Assembly (NCBI GenBank): GCA_021785335.1
Contig: JAJYFW010000098.1
Location: 1 to 6,842, forward strand
Source of the DNA: Pseudomonadota bacterium
Lineage (GTDB): Bacteria > Pseudomonadota > Alphaproteobacteria > Acetobacterales > Acetobacteraceae
Direction of reading: 5' to 3'
Length of the DNA stretch: 6,842 nt
Shown: piece by piece, positions 1 through 4,938 of the stretch
Numbering within the stretch: position 1 is the first letter of the stretch
Layout of the letters: each line of letters begins with the position of its first letter
Position numbers and translations under genes: made by a program
The notes under the pieces: model-generated
Databases searched by the model: none
What the model saw: only the letters and a program-made list of their open reading frames with translations
What the model was told of the DNA's origin: nothing

Positions 1-666
1 TGCGATGAGCCCGGCATTGGCGAGGCTGCCCGACGAGGCGAGCGTGCCGTCGCTGACGAGCGTCTCCCCGGCCGCCAGGCGGTGGCCGCCGGCCGCGGGC
101 CAGGCGGCCCCGGACGCGACGCTGATCCGCGCGAAGTCGAGATAGCGCGAGCCGAGCCCCGTGAAGGTGCCGGCGCCGGCGCCGGCAAACTCGAGCGTCG
201 AGGACGCGGTGGCGCCGACCGTGTTGCCGCCGTCGACCGTTCCGACGAACACAGCCCCCGGGTCCGCCACCAGCAGGTTCGCCACGCCGGCCTTGAACGA
301 AACCGCGTAGGGCATGGCCCCGCCGCCCGCGATAGTGCCGGCATTCGTGACCGTGCCATAGCCGGCGACGCCGATGCCCCCACCCGTGATCGTGCCCCTG
401 TTGGCGAGCAAGGCCGAGCCCGAGAGGGAAACACCCGCCGAAGTGCCGCCGACGATGCGCCCGCCCGACTGGTTCGCGACATAGCCGGCGCTGGCCACCA
501 CGCCCAGCGCGCCGCCGGAGACGAACCCGTCGCTGACCAGCGTCCCGGCGCTGGTGACGGCGTATCCCGCCGCCGTCACGCCGCCGCCGCTCGTCACGGT
601 CGCGTAACCATAGCCGACCGCGAGAGGGCCGGCGATCGTGCCGGTGATCGTCTGGGTCAGAGCCAC
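1..666 (-). CDS. β-strand-repeat surface/secreted protein (adhesin or autotransporter-passenger type), partial: N-terminus present, C-terminus beyond left edge
   Basis: The minus-strand frame is open from about position 666 to the left edge and gives 222 residues of low-complexity sequence rich in Gly, Ala, Thr, Val and Ser. It is built from short β-helix-like units such as GTITGGGIGVAGYG, TVTNAGTIAG, PGAVFVGTVDGGNTVG and SGSLANAGLIA, the pattern of hemagglutinin/AIDA-like passenger domains. The likely start is the GTG at 666, giving MALTQTITGTIAG; such proteins often open with this kind of T-I-T-G-T strand. No clear Shine-Dalgarno precedes it. No Sec signal peptide or hydrophobic segment is visible, so export may depend on an unseen C-terminal barrel or a type I-like signal, or the true start may be elsewhere. 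The start lies 35 nt below the stop of the PLP enzyme gene, so read-through from that operon is possible. Ligand and function are unknown. The family type is fairly sure; the start is less so. Confidence 0.72.
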   Translation of the reverse strand, partial: MALTQTITGTIAGPLAVGYGYATVTSGGGVTAAGYAVTSAGTLVSDGFVSGGALGVVASAGYVANQSGGRIVGGTSAGVSLSGSALLANRGTITGGGIGVAGYGTVTNAGTIAGGGAMPYAVSFKAGVANLLVADPGAVFVGTVDGGNTVGATASSTLEFAGAGAGTFTGLGSRYLDFARISVASGAAWPAAGGHRLAAGETLVSDGTLASSGSLANAGLIA

Positions 667-701
667 GGCGGATGCGTACCGGGTCGTTACGAACGGCGTC
701 G

Positions 702-1823
702 CTACGCCATCATCCCCCGCGCGCCGATCGGCCACAGGCACTCGACCCGCCCGTTCCGCACGCCGACATACCAGTCGTAGCGATCGACCGTGGGATCGCA
801 GTGCCCGGGGACCAGGCGCAGCTTCTGGCCGAGTTTCGGCACCTCGCCACCCTCGACCGCGAGCTTGCCGTGCTCGTCGGAGGCACCGACATATTTCACG
901 CCCGCCACGCCCGCCACCAGCGGCAGCCCGGAATCCACCGCCACCGCCTTGTGCCCCGCGTCCACTACCGCGAGCCCCTGGCGCGAGGCGCTCATCACGG
1001 TCGCCAGGACGAACAGCGACTGGCGGAACGGCGAGCGTTCCTGGCCGGAGGCGTCGAGATTGCGCGCGTAATCCGCGTCCATGAACACGTAACTGCCCGC
1101 CTGCACCTCGTTGTAGACGCCGCTCTGCGCCTCCAGCATGAAGGTGCCGGTACCGCCGCCGCTCACGATCGGGCAGTCGAGCCCCTGCTGGCGCAGGATG
1201 TCGACGGTGCGCCGGCAACCCTCGGCCGCCGCGGCAATCGCGAAGTGCCGCTGCTCGGCCCGGCGCAGATGCTGCGCGCCGCCGTGATAGGCATGCAGGC
1301 CGCCGAAGCGCAGATGTTTCGAGGCCGCGATGCGCCCCGCCAGCGCCGCGGCCTCGGACCCCGGCGCCACGCCGCAGCGCGCACCGCCGACATCGATCTC
1401 CACCAGCATGGAGAGCCTGATGCCCGCCGCCTCCGCCGCTGCCTCCGCCGCGGCCACATGCGCCGCGTCATCGGCGCAGACCGCGACCTGCGCGATCTTC
1501 GCGAGCGCCGCCAGCCGCGCCAGCTTGCCAGCACCCACCACCTCGTTGGAGACGAGGATGTCCGGAACGCCGCCCCAGGCCAGCACCTCCGCCTCGCCCA
1601 CCTTCTGCACGCATTGCCCGATCGCACCGTGCGCCATCTGCCGGTGCGCGATCACAGGGGATTTGTGCGTCTTGGCATGCGCCCGCAGCTTCGCCCCCGT
1701 CGGCGCCAGCATGTCGCGCATGGTCGCGAGATTGGCCTCGAACGCGTCGAGATCGAGCACCAGCGCCGGTGTATCGATCTCCTCTTCCCTCATCCCCGGC
1801 GCGGCCGGCGGCGTCTGCAGCAT
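702..1823 (-). CDS. DSD1/D-threonine-aldolase-family PLP enzyme, probable D-3-hydroxyaspartate aldolase
   Basis: This predicted 373-residue cytosolic enzyme has an alanine-racemase-like TIM barrel and a C-terminal β-domain. Visible landmarks are GMREEEIDTPALVLDLDA (10-27), the HAKTHKS segment with Lys51 as likely PLP Schiff-base lysine, the PLP-phosphate loop SGGGTGT (221-227), GSYVFMDADY (243-252), VDAGHKAVAVDSGLP (287-301) and the metal-binding HCDPT (His341, Asp343) followed by DWYVGVRNG. From memory, these blocks and the length closely match Paracoccus BhcC, which cleaves (2R,3S)-3-hydroxyaspartate to glycine and glyoxylate. Related enzymes are D-threonine aldolase and D-hydroxyaspartate dehydratase, so the exact reaction is uncertain. 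The ATG at 1823 is chosen because AGGAG sits 6 nt upstream and homology starts here; a GTG at 2021 would add 66 unlikely residues. It is the last gene of the four-gene operon, 25 nt after the AIG2-like gene. None of the other bhc genes (bhcA, B, D, R) is visible. Confidence 0.9.
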   Translation of the reverse strand: MLQTPPAAPGMREEEIDTPALVLDLDAFEANLATMRDMLAPTGAKLRAHAKTHKSPVIAHRQMAHGAIGQCVQKVGEAEVLAWGGVPDILVSNEVVGAGKLARLAALAKIAQVAVCADDAAHVAAAEAAAEAAGIRLSMLVEIDVGGARCGVAPGSEAAALAGRIAASKHLRFGGLHAYHGGAQHLRRAEQRHFAIAAAAEGCRRTVDILRQQGLDCPIVSGGGTGTFMLEAQSGVYNEVQAGSYVFMDADYARNLDASGQERSPFRQSLFVLATVMSASRQGLAVVDAGHKAVAVDSGLPLVAGVAGVKYVGASDEHGKLAVEGGEVPKLGQKLRLVPGHCDPTVDRYDWYVGVRNGRVECLWPIGARGMMA

Positions 1824-1829
1824 GGTGTT

Positions 1830-1834
1830 CTCCT
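1830..1834 (-). promoter_or_regulatory. Ribosome binding site of the PLP aldolase gene
   Basis: On the minus strand AGGAG stands 6 nt before the ATG at 1823. It fixes that start rather than the in-frame GTG at 2021. It lies in the short gap after the TAA stop of the AIG2-like gene. Confidence 0.75.
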
Positions 1835-1848
1835 GTGGCGAGGGCCTG

Positions 1849-2175
1849 TTATGGCCAGGGTTTGCGCGACCCGCCGGCGGCGATCCAGGCGTGCGCGGCG
1901 ACTGCACGTCCTTCCGCGACGGGAACGACCTCGCGCATCCGCCAGCGCGGCCCCTCGTAGTCGGAAAGTTTTGCGAGCGCCCGCCCGTCCACCTGCACGA
2001 GCAGCCCCTCGACCATCCCACCAGGGTCGCGCCGCAGCGTGGGATAGGGGCCGTAGGTCATCGCGACGCGCCGCCATCCCGGCAGCACCGCAGGCAGGCC
2101 CGCGAGCGGCACGCCCGCCACGCGCCGGAACAGCGCCGCGTCCAGCAGCGACCCGTAGAGGAACAGCAGCCTCAA
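1849..2175 (-). CDS. AIG2-like gamma-glutamylcyclotransferase-fold protein
   Basis: This is a 108-residue protein of the gamma-glutamylcyclotransferase/AIG2-like fold. Members turn gamma-glutamyl amines, peptides or amino acids into 5-oxoproline plus the free amine, or hydrolyse related amides. It starts with the family's substrate-binding turn, LFLYGSLLD (4-12). It then has GPYPTLRRD (42-50), GGMVEGLLVQV (52-62) and a LSDYEG segment (70-75) whose Glu74 is the expected general acid/base. Length is normal for small bacterial members. The start is TTG at 2175; this TTG shares bases with the TGA stop of the preceding dioxygenase gene (sequence TTGA), so translation is probably coupled. No in-frame ATG or convincing Shine-Dalgarno exists nearby. 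The Tyr often following the catalytic Glu block is Trp78 here. Substrate is unknown; by context it could act on an amide or gamma-glutamyl conjugate in the same pathway. Confidence 0.8.
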   Translation of the reverse strand: MRLLFLYGSLLDAALFRRVAGVPLAGLPAVLPGWRRVAMTYGPYPTLRRDPGGMVEGLLVQVDGRALAKLSDYEGPRWRMREVVPVAEGRAVAAHAWIAAGGSRKPWP

Positions 2176-2957
2176 TGGAACGCGTAGGCGTCCATGCGCA
2201 GGAATCCATAGGTCCCGCTGGCATGGATCCGTTCCGCGCTCGTCCTTGCCGCGGCACCCATCGCCGCGCCCATCGCCACGAACAGCGGCAGCAGGTGTTC
2301 CTCCGTCGGGTGCTGCTGTGCGCCGTAGGGGGCGAGGCGGCGATAGGCGAGCAGGTCGTCCATCCGCCCCGCCAGCACCGCCTCGTTCATCCAGTCGCTG
2401 AACGCGGTCACGTCCGGCGTGTCGCGCGCGTCGATCGCGGCGCCGCGGAAGCGCCGCAGGTCGTGCGTCCAGCTGCCGGAGCCGATCACCAGCACGCCCT
2501 CCCCCCGCAACGCCGCGACGGCGCGCCCGAGTGCGAGGTGATGCGCCGGCCCCAGGTGCGATTGCAGCGACAGTTGCACGACCGGAATGTCAGCCCTGGG
2601 ATAGGCGAGCAGCAGCGGCACCCACGCCCCGTGGTCGAGCCCGCGCTGGTGGTCGAGCGTCCCCGGCAGCCCCGCGGCGGAAAGCAGCGCCAGCACGCGT
2701 TCCGCGAGTGCCGCGTCCCCCGGCGCCGGATAGGTGAGCTCATAGAGCACGCGCGGGAAGCCGTAGAAATCGTGGATGGTCTCGTTCACCGCGACGGCGT
2801 TCACCTCCGGCCGCTCCGTCTCCCAGTGCGCGGAGGCGACCAGGATCGCGCGCGGGCGCTCCATGGTGGCGGCGAGCCCCGCGAGGAAATGTTTCGCGGG
2901 AATGTCGGTGAGCGGGGTCACGGGCGAGCCGTGGCTGAGGAACAGGCTGGGCAGCAT
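2172..2957 (-). CDS. DODA/LigB-type extradiol ring-cleavage dioxygenase (YgiD-like)
   Basis: This 261-residue enzyme belongs to the class III extradiol dioxygenase superfamily, the group of plant 4,5-DOPA dioxygenase and E. coli YgiD. Family members open a catechol ring next to the diol using a non-haem metal and O2. Conserved landmarks are PSLFLSHGSP with His9, ILVASAHWE with His44, ETIHDFYGFP (59-68), YPAPGD (76-81), GLDHGAWVPL with His109, DIPVVQLSL (123-131), GSGSWTHDLR with His165 and HPTEEHLLPL with His221. His9, His44 and His221 are candidate metal ligands, and His109 or His165 could be the acid/base. The length is usual for the family and there is no signal peptide. The ATG at 2957 is supported by AAGGAG seven bases upstream. 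It follows the flavoenzyme gene by 24 nt and overlaps the AIG2-like gene by 4 nt. The natural catechol is unknown; DOPA itself is only a family-level guess. Confidence 0.92.
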   Translation of the reverse strand: MLPSLFLSHGSPVTPLTDIPAKHFLAGLAATMERPRAILVASAHWETERPEVNAVAVNETIHDFYGFPRVLYELTYPAPGDAALAERVLALLSAAGLPGTLDHQRGLDHGAWVPLLLAYPRADIPVVQLSLQSHLGPAHHLALGRAVAALRGEGVLVIGSGSWTHDLRRFRGAAIDARDTPDVTAFSDWMNEAVLAGRMDDLLAYRRLAPYGAQQHPTEEHLLPLFVAMGAAMGAAARTSAERIHASGTYGFLRMDAYAFH

Positions 2958-2964
2958 CGCGGGA

Positions 2965-2970
2965 CTCCTT
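2965..2970 (-). promoter_or_regulatory. Strong ribosome binding site of the dioxygenase gene
   Basis: AAGGAG on the minus strand lies 7 nt before the ATG at 2957, in the 24-nt gap after the TAG stop of the flavoenzyme gene. It supports this start and independent initiation inside the operon. Confidence 0.75.
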
Positions 2971-2981
2971 CGCCTACCTCT

Positions 2982-4145
2982 CTAGACGAAGCGCGCCGCC
3001 GGTGGCAGCCCCATGCGCCACGCCCCGTAGGTTTCGAAATGCGTCGCGTGCGCCTGCACCTGCTGGCAGATCGCGTGCATGTCGCGCATCCGCCGCTCGA
3101 ACGGCCCGGCGGTGAAGATCGCGCCCGCCCCCGCCTCCGCATAGGCGAACTCCGCGACCGCGCGCGCCTCCTGTGCCGCGAACGTCGTGGCGAGGCGGAT
3201 GCGCATGCGCGCGTCCATGGAGATCTCGCCCCCCGCCTCGGCCGCCACCCGCGCCTGCGCCCATGCCTCGCCCAGCGCCGCGTGCAGGAAGGCGCGCGCG
3301 GCACCCAGCCTTCCCTCGGCGCGGCCGACCTCGCGCTGCACCGCGGTGCTCTCGCGCTGCACCTTGCCGGTGGCCCGCGGTGCCTTGTTCATCGCCTGGT
3401 CGAGGAACGCATCGAGCATCGCCCGCGCCACGCCGAGCGCCACCGATGCGAAGCCCGCGGCGTAGAGGTGCGTGGTGTTGAAGCGGTAGAGCGGGCCCGG
3501 CTCGCGCCGCTCTGCCGCGCGCAGCCGCACCAGGGAATACGCCGTTGGCACGAAAAGGTCGCGCACCTCGTAGGTGTCGCTGCCGGTGCCGCGCAGCCCC
3601 ACCACGTTCCAGTCCTCGGTGATGGCGGCCTTCGCGCGCGGGAACAGCATGCTGCGCTCCACCGGCCCGTCATGCTCGTCGCGCTGCACCTGCCCGCCGA
3701 GCCAGGTCGCGTTGCGGCTGCCGCTCGCGAAGGCCCAGCGGCCGGAGACGATCCAGCCGCCCTCGACCTCCCGCGCCTCGCCCTTGCCCGTCCCCCAGGC
3801 CAGCACCGCGTCCGCCGGCCCGAACACGTCCATCGCCGCCTCCGGCGCCATCCACGCCGCCGCCATCGAACAGCCGCTCGCCTGGCCGATGCACCAGGCG
3901 GTCGAGGCGTCCGCCGCCGCGATCGTCTCCATCATGGTGGCGAAGCGGACGGGCTCGACCTCGGCGCCGCCGTAGCGCGCGGGCAGCAGCGCCCGGAACA
4001 GCCCCGCAGCGTGCAGCGCCTCCACCAGGTGCGCCGGCAGCCGGCAACCGGCCTCGATCTCGGCCGCCGCCGCCGCGATCGCGGGCGCGAGCCGCCGCGC
4101 CGCCTCCAGCGGATCCGCCCTGCGCTCCGCCAACCCAGCCTCCAT
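2982..4145 (-). CDS. Acyl-CoA-dehydrogenase-fold flavoenzyme, probable group D flavin-dependent monooxygenase
   Basis: The 387-residue product has the three-part acyl-CoA dehydrogenase fold. An N-terminal helical domain (about 10-110) contains LPARYGGAEVEP (54-65) and STAWCIGQASG (81-91). A middle β-domain (about 115-205) contains GGWIVSGRWAFASG (129-142) and GLRGTGSDTYEV (183-194). A C-terminal helical bundle follows (about 225-387). The C-terminal region carries RRMRDMHAICQQVQAH (351-366) rather than a CoA-ester catalytic-Glu segment, as in HsaA/HpaB/DszC-like two-component monooxygenases. These hydroxylate phenols or oxidise heteroatoms using reduced flavin from a separate reductase. No reductase gene is visible here. 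The start is ATG at 4145, preceded by a purine-rich AGGGGGAAAG stretch. It heads the operon with the ring-cleavage dioxygenase, which fits hydroxylation to a catechol before ring opening. A plain acyl-CoA dehydrogenase role cannot be excluded; the fold is certain, the monooxygenase role is inference. Confidence 0.88.
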   Translation of the reverse strand: MEAGLAERRADPLEAARRLAPAIAAAAAEIEAGCRLPAHLVEALHAAGLFRALLPARYGGAEVEPVRFATMMETIAAADASTAWCIGQASGCSMAAAWMAPEAAMDVFGPADAVLAWGTGKGEAREVEGGWIVSGRWAFASGSRNATWLGGQVQRDEHDGPVERSMLFPRAKAAITEDWNVVGLRGTGSDTYEVRDLFVPTAYSLVRLRAAERREPGPLYRFNTTHLYAAGFASVALGVARAMLDAFLDQAMNKAPRATGKVQRESTAVQREVGRAEGRLGAARAFLHAALGEAWAQARVAAEAGGEISMDARMRIRLATTFAAQEARAVAEFAYAEAGAGAIFTAGPFERRMRDMHAICQQVQAHATHFETYGAWRMGLPPAARFV

Positions 4146-4210
4146 GGGCTTTCCCCCTCTCGCCCGCGGGACTAACTATGGCGGTGGCAACCCGTACAGG
4201 AAAACCCCGG
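4146..4210. promoter_or_regulatory. Divergent control region between the catabolic-type operon and the small plus-strand gene
   Basis: Only 65 bp separate the minus-strand flavoenzyme start (4145) from the preferred plus-strand start (4211). Any promoters and operator for both directions must lie here or within the genes. The one AT-rich patch is at 4171-4180 (ACTAACTATG). Its minus-strand reading CATAGT resembles a -10 box, but I find no good -35 partner. No convincing operator palindrome is seen and no regulator gene is adjacent. Confidence 0.35.
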
Positions 4211-4459
4211 ATGTCCGATGCCAGCGAGCCGCAATCCGTCCCCGACGCGGAACTGAGCCACGCCGGCGCGGTGGTCGACAAGGCCGTGGAGTACATGGTG
4301 GGGCAGCGGCTCGGCGAGCCGGCCATCGCATCCGCCCTGCTCGGCGGCGCGCTCGCCATGATGAGCCGCTCGATGGCGGACGAGGCCATCGTCGCCGTGC
4401 TCGAGAACGCCATTGCCGCCGTCCGCTCCGGCGAACTCAACCACGGCCACGCGCCTTGA
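4211..4459 (+). CDS. Small helical protein of unknown function
   Basis: I do not recognise this 82-residue protein. It begins [10 protein letters not shown] and is mostly predicted helix. An acidic N-terminus leads into [18 protein letters not shown] (20-37), a short non-polar stretch [13 protein letters not shown] (39-51), and a second amphipathic helix [19 protein letters not shown] (57-75). It ends NHGHAP. The non-polar part is too short and too interrupted for a clear membrane segment. The ATG at 4211 is preferred because AGGAAAA lies about 7-9 nt upstream. An in-frame ATG at 4178 would add 11 residues (MAVATRTGKPR) but has no good ribosome site and comes closer to the divergent gene. Codon use matches the neighbours. 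It is divergent from the operon and 121 bp upstream of rpmB, which appears to have its own promoter. That it is a real gene rests on base composition, RBS and position, not on homology. Confidence 0.62.
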   Translation: MSDASEPQSVPDAELSHAGAVVDKAVEYMVGQRLGEPAIASALLGGALAMMSRSMADEAIVAVLENAIAAVRSGELNHGHAP

Positions 4460-4465
4460 GGCTCA

Positions 4466-4506
4466 GGGCCTGACGTCGGGGGCCCGGCAGGGGCATGGCA
4501 GCCCCC
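4466..4506 (+). terminator. GC-rich inverted repeats after the small gene, weak terminator candidate
   Basis: Two alternative hairpins are possible: GGGCC (4466-4470) with GGCCC (4481-4485), or GGGGGC (4478-4483) with GCCCCC (4501-4506). No T-run follows. They could separate the small gene from rpmB, but at this GC content chance pairing is common. Confidence 0.25.
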
Positions 4507-4517
4507 CGCACCGTCGC

Positions 4518-4546
4518 TTGACGCCCTTTCCCCGCTCTGGAATAAG
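4518..4546 (+). promoter_or_regulatory. rpmB: Probable sigma-70-type promoter of rpmB
   Basis: TTGACG at 4518-4523 matches five of six bases of the -35 consensus. After a 17-nt spacer comes AATAAG at 4541-4546, four of six bases of the -10 consensus. The predicted start of transcription is around 4553, about 28 nt before the rpmB ATG. It lies beyond the stop of the small gene, so rpmB is probably transcribed separately. Confidence 0.55.
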
Positions 4547-4580
4547 CCCCGCCTTCTTCCACGCTACCGAGGGTTATCCG

Positions 4581-4874
4581 ATGTCGCGCCGCTGCGAGAT
4601 CACCGGCAAGGCCGTGCTGGCTGGCAACAATGTCAGCCATGCCAACAACAAGACGCGCCGGCGTTTCCTGCCCAACCTGCAGCCCGCCTCGCTGCTTTCC
4701 GACGCGCTCGGCCACGCCGTGACGCTGCGCCTGTCCACCCGCGGCATCCGCACCGTGGAGCGCAACGGCGGCATCGACGCCTTCCTGCTTGGTACGCCGG
4801 ACCGCAAGCTGCAGCCCGAGGCGCTGTCGCTGAAGCGGCGCATCCAGCGGGCCGCAGCGAAAAAGGCGGCGTAA
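4581..4874 (+). CDS. rpmB: 50S ribosomal protein L28
   Basis: This 97-residue basic protein is the large-subunit ribosomal protein L28 (bL28), which sits near the E-site side of the 50S subunit. It starts [20 protein letters not shown] and continues [13 protein letters not shown] (22-34), a hallmark of alphaproteobacterial L28. A central [18 protein letters not shown] block follows (49-66), then a lysine/arginine-rich tail ending in [13 protein letters not shown]. Only one cysteine (Cys5) is present, so this is not the four-cysteine zinc-binding form. Length is typical for alphaproteobacteria. The ATG at 4581 is supported by GAGGG 7 nt upstream and by the family start; longer upstream readings of this frame add unlikely sequence. 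It has its own promoter and is flanked by unrelated genes; the glycosyltransferase gene converges on it. Confidence 0.97.
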   Translation: MSRRCEITGKAVLAGNNVSHANNKTRRRFLPNLQPASLLSDALGHAVTLRLSTRGIRTVERNGGIDAFLLGTPDRKLQPEALSLKRRIQRAAAKKAA

Positions 4875-4882
4875 GCGAAGGA

Positions 4883-4935
4883 TTTTCTGGGGCCACAGGC
4901 CCCGAAAGCCATCCGCTCCGCAGTCGACGGGAGCG
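4883..4935. terminator. Hairpins between convergent rpmB and glycosyltransferase genes
   Basis: The 64-bp convergent gap holds GGGGCC (4889-4894), loop ACA, GGCCCC (4898-4903). This stem can be extended by TTTC/GAAA outside it with one bulged T. A second pair is CGCTCC (4914-4919) with GGAGCG (4930-4935). Position suits a shared bidirectional terminator, but neither strand has a proper T-run after the stem, so efficiency is doubtful. Confidence 0.45.
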
Positions 4936-4938
4936 AGA

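Noticed and set aside
82..780. Plus-strand open frame of 232 codons at the left end
   Set aside because: It is the complement of the same codons that encode the β-repeat protein on the minus strand. The product is Arg/Ala/Gly-rich without any recognisable motif.
1824..2021. 66-codon N-terminal extension of the PLP aldolase from GTG 2021
   Set aside because: It overlaps the AIG2-like coding region and encodes non-conserved Arg/Gly/Pro-rich sequence. The ATG at 1823 has a good AGGAG and matches the family start.
672..4175. Plus-strand open frame of 1167 codons covering the whole four-gene operon
   Set aside because: It runs antisense to four genes with clear family motifs. Its translation is low-complexity Arg/His/Pro/Ala-rich sequence, as expected opposite high-GC coding DNA, and shows no domain.
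3670..4440. Minus-strand open frame of 256 codons spanning the flavoenzyme start and the small plus-strand gene
   Set aside because: It overlaps the flavoenzyme in another frame and becomes a Gly/Arg-rich low-complexity run. There is no ribosome site or family resemblance.
4413..4580. Upstream extension of the rpmB frame by 56 codons
   Set aside because: It passes through the promoter and the end of the small gene. L28 proteins begin at [10 protein letters not shown].
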